Source: Chloroflexota bacterium (lineage in GTDB: Bacteria; Chloroflexota; Anaerolineae; UBA4142). Taken from it: a stretch of 43,900 nucleotides of DNA. Each line of letters opens with the position of its first letter. The first letter of the stretch is position 1. Both the position numbers and the translations under genes were made by a program. The notes beneath the pieces were generated by a model. That model was not told where the DNA came from and searched no databases. It saw only the letters and a list, made by a program, of their open reading frames with translations. This document shows positions 1-7,850 of the stretch, in pieces. The DNA is taken from NCBI GenBank assembly GCA_016208315.1, contig JACQYF010000067.1:1-43900 (forward strand), in the 5' to 3' direction.

Positions 1-14
1 AAGGTTCTGTTCAT
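1..14 (-). CDS. start of a further downstream gene (5' end only)
   Basis: An ATG on the minus strand at position 14 is preceded by a near-perfect ribosome binding site (AAAGGAG, six bases before the ATG). It opens a frame reading M-N-R-T before the window ends. It follows the FemAB-like gene by about 50 bases in the same direction, so the polysaccharide operon probably continues beyond the window. Nothing can be said about the product. Confidence 0.4.
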
Positions 15-43
15 TATCTTCTCCTTTGATGGTACGTGAGGAC

Positions 44-65
44 GGGCAGGCACAAGGCACTGCCC
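44..65. repeat. short hairpin/repeat fragment abutting a stop codon
   Basis: GGGCAG and CTGCCC form a six-base stem around a ten-base loop directly after the TAG stop of the FemAB-like gene. The motif GTAGGGGC read on the minus strand also occurs in the larger palindromic elements at 8501 and 25504, so this may be a degenerate relative that now supplies the gene's stop codon. There is no T-tract, so I do not call it a terminator. Confidence 0.3.
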
Positions 66-1145
66 CTACGAATTCGCGTGGCGCGGGGCGGAAACCCGAC
101 GATAGACTTGATAGCCGACTTGGCTTAGCTTGAGACGCATCGGCGCATGGACACACAAGTGCCGGCCGTAATTCACCTGGACACCTCCGAACCTGGATTT
201 GAACTCGCGCGGCCCGTATTCCTGGCCGGGCTTGCCGCCGCCGCCAAAGTCAAAGACCTGATAGCCCTGTGCCTTGCTCCATTCCAGCGCATGCCAGACC
301 AGGAATTCGCTGGGGCTGTAAGTCGAAAGCGCGCGGTCGGCTCCAACGTACCAGTAGAGGACCCGCCCATGATACGACAGCAGGAAAATGGTGGCGGCAT
401 ACTGTTCGCCGACGCGCGCTAACAGAACTTGGAACATGCCGCGCGGCCCAAGGATGTCGAAGGCGGCTTGAAAGAGACTCTGATCGGCCAGGGGGATTTG
501 CACGCGGGCATAGACCTCCTGCAGAAAGCGATACGCGATCTCCAGTTTTTCGGGCCCGGTCACCGGTTCGATGGTTGTGCCCTTGCCGCGTGACGAGTTG
601 ATGCGTTCTCTTTTTCTCCGGCTGATCTTGCGCCAGATGGTCTCTTGCGGCAGCGTGAGGTCTATGAGAAAGTTGAGATGGTCCTCGTAGACGAACCCGG
701 ATTCGTTCAACGTCGGGTTGAGAATGCCCAGGTCCGACAGATTGCGCAATTCGGTGAACAGCGCGCTGCTGCCCGCCTCCCGCTTGTACGCTTCGAGCAG
801 CGTGGCTAACGCCGCCCGGCCCTGCTCGTTCGGCGCGCATAACACGCTGCCGTACGCCACCCGGCGCGTGGTCATCGCTTTGAAAAGCCCGTCGAGCATG
901 GTGAGTCGGACCACCGGCAACAGCGCGCAGATCTCGCCGTCGTCCCCCAAACAGGCCCAGAGTTCCGGTTGGTGGCCTTTAGCGCGCGAGAACACCTCGA
1001 ACATCTCGGGCGTGTGGAATATGTTGCCATCCGGGTTGGCATCTACAAACGACTTCCAGCAGACCGGATCGAGTTGATGTACGATTTGCATATAGGTGAA
1101 TGGACGTTCGCATTGTGGTCTGGGTTTGAGAATCGTCTCGCTCAA
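66..1145 (-). CDS. FemAB-like / GNAT-fold aminoacyl- or acyltransferase (copy 2)
   Basis: A 359-residue protein of the FemAB / BioF2-like GNAT superfamily, members of which transfer amino acids or acyl groups to cell-wall or surface-glycan precursors. The C-terminal half carries typical features: a basic stretch around SRRKRER, the segment YAATIFLLSYHGRVLYWYVG, and a near-terminal FDFGGGGKPG loop. It is a clear paralogue of the next gene (both share HQLDP, GNIFHTPEMF and AYGSVLCAP). The longest frame starts with TTG and overlaps the upstream stop by 4 bases (TTGA). Paralogue alignment instead favours the ATG at 1091 (341 residues), so the start is unsure. Substrate unknown. From context, it probably acylates the exported polysaccharide or its precursor. 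Confidence 0.8.
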   Translation of the reverse strand: MSETILKPRPQCERPFTYMQIVHQLDPVCWKSFVDANPDGNIFHTPEMFEVFSRAKGHQPELWACLGDDGEICALLPVVRLTMLDGLFKAMTTRRVAYGSVLCAPNEQGRAALATLLEAYKREAGSSALFTELRNLSDLGILNPTLNESGFVYEDHLNFLIDLTLPQETIWRKISRRKRERINSSRGKGTTIEPVTGPEKLEIAYRFLQEVYARVQIPLADQSLFQAAFDILGPRGMFQVLLARVGEQYAATIFLLSYHGRVLYWYVGADRALSTYSPSEFLVWHALEWSKAQGYQVFDFGGGGKPGQEYGPREFKSRFGGVQVNYGRHLCVHAPMRLKLSQVGYQVYRRVSAPRHANS

Positions 1146-2194
1146 TGGCTGCGCGTGACAAGCCGACCCAAACTAGTGGAATGAAGCTGCGACGCGACGC
1201 GGCGCGACAACTGATACCCCGCCGTGCATAGCTTCAAACGCCTCGGCGCGTGAATGCACACCTGTCGGCCATAATTGACTTGGACCCCGCCAAACTGGCG
1301 TTTGAACTGCCGCGGCGCGTACTCTTCGTCGGGCTTGCCGCCGCCGCCAAAGTCGAAAACCTGATAGCCATTCTCCTGGCCCCATTCCAGCGCATACCAA
1401 ACCAGCCGCTCGCTGGCGCCGATATTACCCAGCGATCGGTCGGAGCCGATATACCACCAAAAGATGCGCCCATGGTACAACAGGGCCAGACTCGTGGCGG
1501 CGTACTCGTCGCCTACGCGGGCCAGCAGAACGCGGAACATCCCGCGGGGCGCAAGAATGTCCAACGCGGCCTGGAATAGACTGATGTCGGCGACCGGAAC
1601 CTGGACGCGCTCGTAGACGCCTTCCAAAAAGCCGTACGCGATTTTCAACTTGTCCGGATCGGTTGTATCCTCGACGACGACCTGCTTGTTCTGGCACGCG
1701 CGGATTTTCGACCTTTTGCGTTTGTCAATGTTGCCCCAGATGGTTTCGCGCGGCAGGGTCAGATCGTGAATGTAATCCAGATGATCTTCAAAGATGAACC
1801 CGCACTCGTTCAACACCGGCTGCAGTCCGTTCAAGTCTTCCATGTTGCGAAACTCGGTGAAGAGCGCGCCCTGCCCTCCCTGGCATTTGTAGGTTTGAAG
1901 CAACAGGCGCAGCGCCGCTCGCCCCTGCTCACACGGGGCGCACAGGACGCTGCCATAGGCCACCGCACGCGTGGTCAAGGCGGTGAGGGGCCCGTTGATC
2001 AGCGTGAGTCTCACGACCGGCAAGAGCGCCAGGATCTCTCCCTCGTCGCTCGTGACCGCCCACAACACCGGCTTGTGCCCTTTGGCGCGCGAAAACACCG
2101 CGAACATCTCCGGCGTATGAAATATATTCCCGCATGGATTTTGATCTACGAATACTTTCCACAGGACGGGGTCGAGTTGATGTGCGATTTTCAT
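1142..2194 (-). CDS. FemAB-like / GNAT-fold aminoacyl- or acyltransferase (copy 1)
   Basis: A 350-residue FemAB/BioF2-type protein and tandem paralogue of the downstream gene. N-terminal HQLDPVLWKVFVDQNP aligns with HQLDPVCWKSFVDANP in the neighbour, and the C-terminal FDFGGGGKPDEEYAPRQFK also matches. The ATG at 2194 has GAGGG about seven bases upstream. Family members use aminoacyl-tRNA or acyl-CoA donors; the donor here cannot be read from sequence. The pair probably arose by tandem duplication and may add different groups, or act one after the other as FemA and FemB do (inference). Confidence 0.82.
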   Translation of the reverse strand: MKIAHQLDPVLWKVFVDQNPCGNIFHTPEMFAVFSRAKGHKPVLWAVTSDEGEILALLPVVRLTLINGPLTALTTRAVAYGSVLCAPCEQGRAALRLLLQTYKCQGGQGALFTEFRNMEDLNGLQPVLNECGFIFEDHLDYIHDLTLPRETIWGNIDKRKRSKIRACQNKQVVVEDTTDPDKLKIAYGFLEGVYERVQVPVADISLFQAALDILAPRGMFRVLLARVGDEYAATSLALLYHGRIFWWYIGSDRSLGNIGASERLVWYALEWGQENGYQVFDFGGGGKPDEEYAPRQFKRQFGGVQVNYGRQVCIHAPRRLKLCTAGYQLSRRVASQLHSTSLGRLVTRSH

Positions 2195-2232
2195 ATTGAT
2201 GACCCTCAGTTGGTATATGAGTTACCATCCGT

Positions 2233-4044
2233 TTATCGAAATGGCCCTGCGGCCAATGCTTTGAGTTGCTCGTCGTTCAAATAGTCAAGGTTCCAAAGCA
2301 TGATGCCGTAAGACCCGGCTTGGCGAGCGCGGCTTACCTCTTCCAGCAACTGCGTCGAGGTTTTGAGCACGCGCTGGCTGTGCTTGCCGGTAAAGGTGCT
2401 CACGCCTAGAGTGATGCGCTTGTATTTTTGCAGCGCGGGCTGCCACGCCGAAAGGATGTCGGCCAGTTCTTCGACCTCTTCGACGTAACCGCGCGGCACG
2501 ACGTAATCCACGTATCCGCCCTCTAACCACGCCCGCCAATCTTGCATTGTCTGCTGGCCGGCCGTCGTCTGGTCGGAGGTGACGGTCACCGAAACATCTA
2601 CCTGCGGATATTGGGACTTGATGCGCTGATAAATACTCTGGATCAGCGCGTTGACGCCCTGCTTGCGAAACGCTTTCCACTCGGCATCGCGTTGCTCTGC
2701 GAGCGCAAGGTCGGCCGAGCGATTGCCGGTGGGAACAAGCGGACTGGGGCCGCGCGGCAACAGGAAGGTAAACTCTTCGACGTGCTTGCCGCGCTTTTGC
2801 ATTCCGGTCAGCGCGCGGATAGGTTCCAGATTCATCGAGCGCACAGGCCCATCGTTAAAGATCAGCCCGCCGCCGCGTCTCACCCAATCGCTCATGCTCG
2901 CGGCGCCCTCGGGCGTAATCGCGTAACCATAGGTGACGACGAGAACCGAACTGGGAGCAAGGCCCGGGATGTCTTTCGCCAGAACTAGCGTCGCCGTATG
3001 TCCCAGGTCATTCAACCATTCGGCCATCTCGCCCAGCGATTGCTTGGAATTGTCGTCCAGCTCCCCGTCCGGTTTGTAGATATGGACCTGGCCCCCCTGC
3101 TCCAAGAGCTGCGCGATGCTCCGCCGCATGATCTCCGAGTCTGACGCGACGACGCGTCCGGACGCTCTCCAGTTCAAGAGAATGACCTGGCCCTGCCCAA
3201 AGTCGTTAATGGTCAGAGCCGGCGTGCCATTCCTAAACTCCGCCAAAACCTGCGCCGTGCTTGGCTCTAGGACCGGGCTGGCTTGGAAAAAGCCGAAAGC
3301 CGGCAAGGTTGGGTAGCGCAGTTCGTCGAGCTTGAAGCTATGACTGCCGTCAAAGGCGGCGACGCTGTACGGATCAAAGCCCCATTCGGGACCGGGATAG
3401 CGTGTAAAGTCGAAGAACACCCCGTCCACGCCGTAACGCGTGATCGTTTCCCACATCAGGTCGCCGATGAATTGCCTCACATCGGGCCGCGTAAAGTTCA
3501 ACCACAACTTGGTCTTGCCATCCGGCCCGACGATGGCCCACTCGGGATGCTGCGCGATAATGCTCGATTGCTCTTTATAGTCCACCGGTCCATTCACAAA
3601 CCAAGCGTGGACCTGAATCCCGCGGCGATGGGCTTGCTCGACCAGGTAAGGCAAGGGATTAAAGTCCGGCTGAACCATGGCGTGCTTGCTCGCCAACTGG
3701 CTGTCGAAGAGCGCCATGCCCTGCTCAAACACGCTCGCCAGGATGACGTTGATGCCTCCCAACTCGGCCCGGCGGATGATCTCGTCAATCTTGTCGGGCG
3801 TCGCGATCGAGTTGTCATGCACCCACGCCGCGCGCAGCTCGCCGGGTTTTCGTTCGATCGGTTTCAGATATGATACCGCATCGGCAGCTTGCGCCGGCGC
3901 GGCCGCGACGGTCTGAGTAGACGGCGGCCTTGTTGACGGCGGCATCCCCATGCCGCCAGGCGCGTCACTGCGCGCGCAGCCGATCAGCGCGGCAACGGCA
4001 AACAACAACAAAGCAAATAGCGATACAAGCGAACGTCTATGCAC
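2233..4044 (-). CDS. lipoprotein with GHL10-type glycoside hydrolase fold, interrupted by an inserted domain
   Basis: 603 residues. The N-terminus has RR, a hydrophobic stretch and the lipobox L-I-G-C (Cys23), so it is probably a membrane-anchored lipoprotein. The region around residues 68-230 reads like the GHL10 family of TIM-barrel glycosidases: RAAWVHDN, then GINVILASVFEQG, HAWFVNG, and DGVFFDFTRYPG with the usual acidic residues at strand ends. A block at roughly 260-430 does not belong to the barrel and resembles a glutamine-amidotransferase/ThuA-like Rossmann fold (VLVVTYGYAITPEGAASM, then GGGLIFNDGP). Barrel-like sequence resumes near 450 (VDYVVPRGYVE, GIMLWNLDYL). Start is GTG with AGAGG six bases upstream. 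Likely role: extracellular trimming or turnover of the cluster's polysaccharide. Confidence 0.75.
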   Translation of the reverse strand: MHRRSLVSLFALLLFAVAALIGCARSDAPGGMGMPPSTRPPSTQTVAAAPAQAADAVSYLKPIERKPGELRAAWVHDNSIATPDKIDEIIRRAELGGINVILASVFEQGMALFDSQLASKHAMVQPDFNPLPYLVEQAHRRGIQVHAWFVNGPVDYKEQSSIIAQHPEWAIVGPDGKTKLWLNFTRPDVRQFIGDLMWETITRYGVDGVFFDFTRYPGPEWGFDPYSVAAFDGSHSFKLDELRYPTLPAFGFFQASPVLEPSTAQVLAEFRNGTPALTINDFGQGQVILLNWRASGRVVASDSEIMRRSIAQLLEQGGQVHIYKPDGELDDNSKQSLGEMAEWLNDLGHTATLVLAKDIPGLAPSSVLVVTYGYAITPEGAASMSDWVRRGGGLIFNDGPVRSMNLEPIRALTGMQKRGKHVEEFTFLLPRGPSPLVPTGNRSADLALAEQRDAEWKAFRKQGVNALIQSIYQRIKSQYPQVDVSVTVTSDQTTAGQQTMQDWRAWLEGGYVDYVVPRGYVEEVEELADILSAWQPALQKYKRITLGVSTFTGKHSQRVLKTSTQLLEEVSRARQAGSYGIMLWNLDYLNDEQLKALAAGPFR

Positions 4045-4094
4045 TCAATACCTCTCGTCGCAAGCGTGCGTCACGTTTTTGCGTGCCAACCATC

Positions 4095-4111
4095 GGGCGT
4101 TACAAACGCCC
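4095..4111. repeat. 7-bp stem hairpin in intergenic region
   Basis: GGGCGTT and AACGCCC flank a three-base loop. It lies in the roughly 200-base gap between the lipoprotein gene and the GDP-mannose dehydrogenase gene, just beyond the terminator-like hairpin at 4121-4142. It may be part of an mRNA-processing or attenuation region. No function can be assigned. Confidence 0.4.
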
Positions 4112-4120
4112 GCCTCTAGG

Positions 4121-4142
4121 TCAAAACTCGGTAAACCGAGTT
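4121..4142 (-). terminator. possible weak intrinsic terminator within the operon
   Basis: On the minus strand AACTCGG-TTTA-CCGAGTT is a perfect seven-base stem followed by a short T-run (GAGTTTTG). It lies 100 bases beyond the stop of the GDP-mannose dehydrogenase gene. The stem is only moderately GC-rich and the T-run is short, so partial termination or mRNA stabilisation is as likely as full termination. If functional, the three genes below 4044 would need their own promoter or would be expressed at a lower level. Confidence 0.4.
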
Positions 4143-4242
4143 GGAGCCATCGGCTTGATCAGTGAAACTTGTCCGGTCACACGTCTCAAGCAAACTCCTA
4201 GGGTTTAGTCATTGTCATTGCGAGAATTCCATGCCCACCTGC

Positions 4243-5562
4243 CTACCAGCATATCCCCTGATAGCGCCCGTCGGAAGTGAGTGGGCCCTCGACCGCGCGG
4301 ACCAGATCAATCACGGTTTGGTCGTCGCGCAGCTTGGACAGCACGTCCTTGAACTCTGGCGCGTTGTTGCCAATGACGATGACCTGGCTGCGCTCCAACA
4401 CGCCTTCTATCGAACGGGCCATCAACTGCGCGATGTGCGGAATCTCTTTTTCAATATAGGCGCGGTTGGCCCCGTGCAGGTTGGCGAGCGATACGTTCTT
4501 GTCGTAGACGCTGACTTGATACCCCTTGCCGATCAAGTACTCGATCAGCTCGACCACCGGGCTTTCGCGCAGATCGTCCGTGCCGGCTTTGAAACTGAAC
4601 CCCAAGACGCCGACGCGCTTGGCCCCGGTCGCCTTGACCATGTCGCACGCAATCTCGATCTGCCGGCGATTGCTTTCCAGCACCGCATCCAGCACGCGCG
4701 GGTTGACGTCGTGGCGGTGCGAGTGGTAGAGCAGCGCGCGCAGGTCTTTGGGCAGACAGGACCCGCCAAAAGCAAACCCCGGCTTGAGATAATAGGGTGA
4801 CAGATTCAGTTTTTTGTCCTGGGCAAAGATGTTCATGACGAGATGGCTGTCAATGCCCTGCTGTTTGCAGATGTTGCCGATCTCGTTGGCAAACGTCACT
4901 TTGAGCGCGTGAAACGCATTGTTGACGTACTTGACCATTTCGGCGACTTTGATGGGCACGATCATCACGGGCGCGTCCAGTTTCGCGTACAAGCCGGCCA
5001 CTTGCTGAGCGGCCCTTTCGTCGTCGCTGCCGATGACCGTAAAGGGCGGATCGCGAAAATCCTTGATGGCGGTCCCTTCGCGCAAGAACTCGGGATTGAA
5101 GCACAGGCCAAAATCGCGGAACGCTTTTTTGCCCGACGCCTTTTCGAGAATCGGCAACACCACTCCTTCGGTCGTGCCCGGCAGCACCGTGCTGCGCAAG
5201 ACGATGGTGTGATAGCCCGATTTGCTGGCGAGCGCCGCGCCGATGCCCTCGCACACTCGCTCTACGTAGGTGAGGTCGAGCATCCCATTCGACTGGCTGG
5301 GCGTGCCCACGCAAATCAACGAGAGATCGCTTTCCAGGACCGCGCTCGTGGTGTCCGACGTGGCGCGGATGCGCCCATCGTACACGCCCTTGCGTAAAAG
5401 CTCTTCCAACCCGTATTCGACGATCGGGCTGTGACCTTCTTGAAACATTTCCACTTTGGCCGGATTCACATCTACGCCGACGACCCGGTTGCCATTGTCC
5501 GCGAAACACGCCGCCGAAACCGACCCCACGTAACCCAAGCCGAAGATACTGATATTGGACAT
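4243..5562 (-). CDS. algD: GDP-mannose 6-dehydrogenase (AlgD-like UDP/GDP-sugar dehydrogenase)
   Basis: 439 residues, the normal family length. It should oxidise GDP-mannose to GDP-mannuronic acid in two NAD-dependent steps. Visible motifs are the Rossmann GLGYVG at 8-13, CVGTPS near 84-89, RSTVLPGT at 123-130, the lysine and asparagine region VAEMVKYVNNAFHALK, and the catalytic Cys269 in FGGSCLPKD. Several segments follow Pseudomonas AlgD more closely than UDP-glucose dehydrogenases: FANEIGN, FKAGTDDLRESPVVEL, and the terminal GICW. The preference for GDP-mannose is an inference from that similarity. ATG at 5562 with GAGG eight bases upstream. It points to a uronic-acid-containing (mannuronate) polymer, fitting the heparinase/alginate-lyase-like gene in the same operon. 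Confidence 0.88.
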   Translation of the reverse strand: MSNISIFGLGYVGSVSAACFADNGNRVVGVDVNPAKVEMFQEGHSPIVEYGLEELLRKGVYDGRIRATSDTTSAVLESDLSLICVGTPSQSNGMLDLTYVERVCEGIGAALASKSGYHTIVLRSTVLPGTTEGVVLPILEKASGKKAFRDFGLCFNPEFLREGTAIKDFRDPPFTVIGSDDERAAQQVAGLYAKLDAPVMIVPIKVAEMVKYVNNAFHALKVTFANEIGNICKQQGIDSHLVMNIFAQDKKLNLSPYYLKPGFAFGGSCLPKDLRALLYHSHRHDVNPRVLDAVLESNRRQIEIACDMVKATGAKRVGVLGFSFKAGTDDLRESPVVELIEYLIGKGYQVSVYDKNVSLANLHGANRAYIEKEIPHIAQLMARSIEGVLERSQVIVIGNNAPEFKDVLSKLRDDQTVIDLVRAVEGPLTSDGRYQGICW

Positions 5563-5576
5563 GTGTATAACCTCGT

Positions 5577-5652
5577 TCGTAAAACGTAAAGCGTAAAACG
5601 TAAATTGACCTATCTCGCTTTACGCTTTACGTTTTACGTTTTACGTTTTATT
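5577..5652. repeat. AT-rich inverted repeat of short GTAAAACGTAAA-type units
   Basis: The gap between two operon genes is filled by about three short units such as CGTAAAACGTAAAGCGTAAA, a 13-base centre, and their reverse complement (CTTTACGCTTTACGTTTTAC and so on). It is far more AT-rich than the flanking genes. The transcript could fold into a long, weak hairpin. It is probably a small mobile or slippage-expanded intergenic repeat. No gene fits here. Confidence 0.75.
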
Positions 5653-6926
5653 CAAAACACCCTTAGCGCATAATCCCAAATGGTCAGCGCGTCAATGTCG
5701 CCCGTTACGCAGAGCGCGGAGCGCGCGCCGTTCGGCCAGCGCCCCAAGCGCACCAGCGGGAAATCCCCTTGCTCGATTTCGTCTAGCAGCGGCAGTTCAT
5801 CTTCATACGCAAAGCGCGCGCGGTCGAGATAGAACGTGTGATTGGTCGCGTCCTGCGCCTCCTCGACGATATAGCCCTGCTGGCGCAAAAAGCTCGTCAA
5901 ATAAGCGGGCGAGCCAGGCGATACGCCGATGAACGGGCGGCGCGTTGCGCGGAATTTAAGTGCTGGCCCCTCTGGCTGGAGATACGAACCGTCCCACATT
6001 CGAGCGGCCGAGGTGGCCTGCACGTGTCGTGCCAAGAGCGTAACTCCTTCAGTGCCGTTCGTGCTGACACACATTTCGCCGGGGCTTTCCTGGTGAAAGT
6101 GGACTTCCGCCTGAGCGCGCTTTTTCCACCAAGCGGCGATTTGATAGAGCTGCGTCATCCAAACTTTCGGTTGCAGATTGCGGGCCTCGCGCAGCACGTG
6201 AACCAGGGCTTGCTGGCACGGCAAGATGCGCTCGGGATGCAGCGCGACCGTAAACACTTCGCCGCGCGCGAACGTGCTGCCGAGGATCCGCATCCAAAGC
6301 TCGGTCATGCGGCTGGCGCTCGTTTGAAAGCGATCCACAAAGGCCTCGTCGTCCGGCAGGCAGTAGGGAATCCGCACCAAGTCATTGTCCCAGCGCGGCA
6401 GGGACGGATACACCTGGGCGGACACGGCGCCATAAAAGTCGAGCGCGCGCCGGTATTCGTGCGTTTCCATATCTTCCGGTATGTCCCACGCCAGCGCCTG
6501 GCTGCTGTCGTAACTAAAGCCCGCCTGCTTGATCGCAGCCAACGTCTCCGGGTTGGAACGCAAGTAAGGCGAACGAAAGCCGTCGCAGCGCACGCCCCGT
6601 TCTTCAAAGAGCCGGCGCGCGGCCACATATTGCTCGAGCTGTTGGTTGAACGATAATTCGGTTTGGTCCGTGTGGTAATAGCCGTGCGCGGCGAACTCGA
6701 TCTTTTGCGCCTGGTATTTTTCCACCACCCCGCGACTGCGCGCCAGCGTGGTCGTCGTAATAGGAAACGTGGCCCCGCAGTCAAACTCGTCCAACAAGGA
6801 GACAAAGTGCGAAAGCGTGCGCTCCATTAGTTTGGGCGTGAGACCATATCTTTTCCGAATCGTCTCGGCGCGTCTTAGCATTCCGAGTACCCCTTTACCC
6901 TTGGTGGCTATTGCGATTGGATTCAT
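5652..6926 (-). CDS. polysaccharide deacetylase family protein (NodB fold, apparently circularly permuted)
   Basis: 424 residues from the ATG at 6926, which has GGTGG five bases upstream; a TTG at 6938 gives 428. Family members remove N- or O-acetyl groups from glycans with a metal ion. The second and third NodB motifs are present: H81-G-Y-Y-H85 (metal ligands) and G-F-R118-S-P-Y. The first motif (Asp-Asp) is missing from its usual place at the N-terminus. A matching strand, VTGDIDALT with D410 and D412, stands at the very C-terminus. The catalytic site would therefore be completed by the last 20 residues. The protein is likely to deacetylate the polymer or a lipid-linked sugar, exposing amino groups for the neighbouring sulfotransferases. 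Confidence 0.75.
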   Translation of the reverse strand: MNPIAIATKGKGVLGMLRRAETIRKRYGLTPKLMERTLSHFVSLLDEFDCGATFPITTTTLARSRGVVEKYQAQKIEFAAHGYYHTDQTELSFNQQLEQYVAARRLFEERGVRCDGFRSPYLRSNPETLAAIKQAGFSYDSSQALAWDIPEDMETHEYRRALDFYGAVSAQVYPSLPRWDNDLVRIPYCLPDDEAFVDRFQTSASRMTELWMRILGSTFARGEVFTVALHPERILPCQQALVHVLREARNLQPKVWMTQLYQIAAWWKKRAQAEVHFHQESPGEMCVSTNGTEGVTLLARHVQATSAARMWDGSYLQPEGPALKFRATRRPFIGVSPGSPAYLTSFLRQQGYIVEEAQDATNHTFYLDRARFAYEDELPLLDEIEQGDFPLVRLGRWPNGARSALCVTGDIDALTIWDYALRVF

Positions 6927-6938
6927 GAACGCCACCAA

Positions 6939-7850
6939 TCAAAGTACATAGCCGTAGCGGCCGGCCGGTTTGTTGCACCAGAGATTGAACCACTGCCGAA
7001 TCAACGGCGACATGTGCGCGCGCCAGCGGTCAATCGCTTGCGTATCAATCCCGGACGCCTGGCGCGCCCCGGTGTAACTAGAATTGAGATTGACCTGGCC
7101 CGTCACCATTCCATCCGAGAACTCGACGCCCAAGAAGCGGCACAGCTCGCGGAGCGTGGTTTCCGGCTGGGTCACCACGTCCTCGTAACGCACCAGGCGG
7201 TATTGATCGGGATAGCGCGCCTGGTATTTCAAGTGCAGTCCCAGCGCGCGGTTCCAACCGCGAATAAAGCCGGTGCTGATGACCAAGTCGCGCAACAGCG
7301 CCACGCGCCGCAGCGCGGACCCGGCCAACCCGCGATTGTGCGTCTCGCGCTTGATGATCTGCGACACGTAGGTGGCGCGTGGATCGCGGACGATGTTGAC
7401 GATCTTGGCATCCGGAAACCATTCGAGCAGCGTCGGCACGTGCAGGACGTGGCCCGGCGTTTTCTCGCCGCAAATCGGCTTGCGGCCCGCGTGGATCCGC
7501 ATGGCAAGCTCGAACAGCGCCCGGTGCGTGCGGTCCGACTGCATCAGTCGCTCGCAAAATTCCGCCCGGTCCATTTGCGCGACGATCGGCCGCCAGAAAA
7601 GCTCCGGCTCGTCGTAGATCAGGTCAACGATTTTCCGCAGGCCCGCCTCAGTGGCGAGGTCGCCGGCCGCGTCGATTTTTTCGCGAAAGCTGGGCCGGGG
7701 CGTCCGGCCCGAGCCGCGCGTCCTCGCGAGATAATGAGATTCCGCAATGGAAATCCCAATGTCCGTGGATGCGTTGAGCATCGCGGTCATCAACGTGGTT
7801 CCTGACCGCGGCAAACCCACCAGGAAGATATGGGTACAGGGCGTTGACAT
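6939..7850 (-). CDS. sulfotransferase (paralogue group A)
   Basis: 303 residues. Predicted to move a sulfate group from PAPS to a sugar hydroxyl or amine. The 5'-phosphosulfate-binding loop is GLPRSGTTL at 12-20. The 3'-phosphate-binding region is IVNIVRDPRATYVS with the usual RDPR and downstream Ser. The GEKTPGH and WFPDAK motifs are shared with the sulfotransferases at 18995, 19893 and 22357, so the four are paralogues. No signal peptide is seen, so it acts in the cytoplasm before export. The ATG at 7850 has AGAGGA eight bases upstream and lies inside the 3' end of the upstream gene, whose frame was extended by a repeat insertion. Confidence 0.85.
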   Translation of the reverse strand: MSTPCTHIFLVGLPRSGTTLMTAMLNASTDIGISIAESHYLARTRGSGRTPRPSFREKIDAAGDLATEAGLRKIVDLIYDEPELFWRPIVAQMDRAEFCERLMQSDRTHRALFELAMRIHAGRKPICGEKTPGHVLHVPTLLEWFPDAKIVNIVRDPRATYVSQIIKRETHNRGLAGSALRRVALLRDLVISTGFIRGWNRALGLHLKYQARYPDQYRLVRYEDVVTQPETTLRELCRFLGVEFSDGMVTGQVNLNSSYTGARQASGIDTQAIDRWRAHMSPLIRQWFNLWCNKPAGRYGYVL

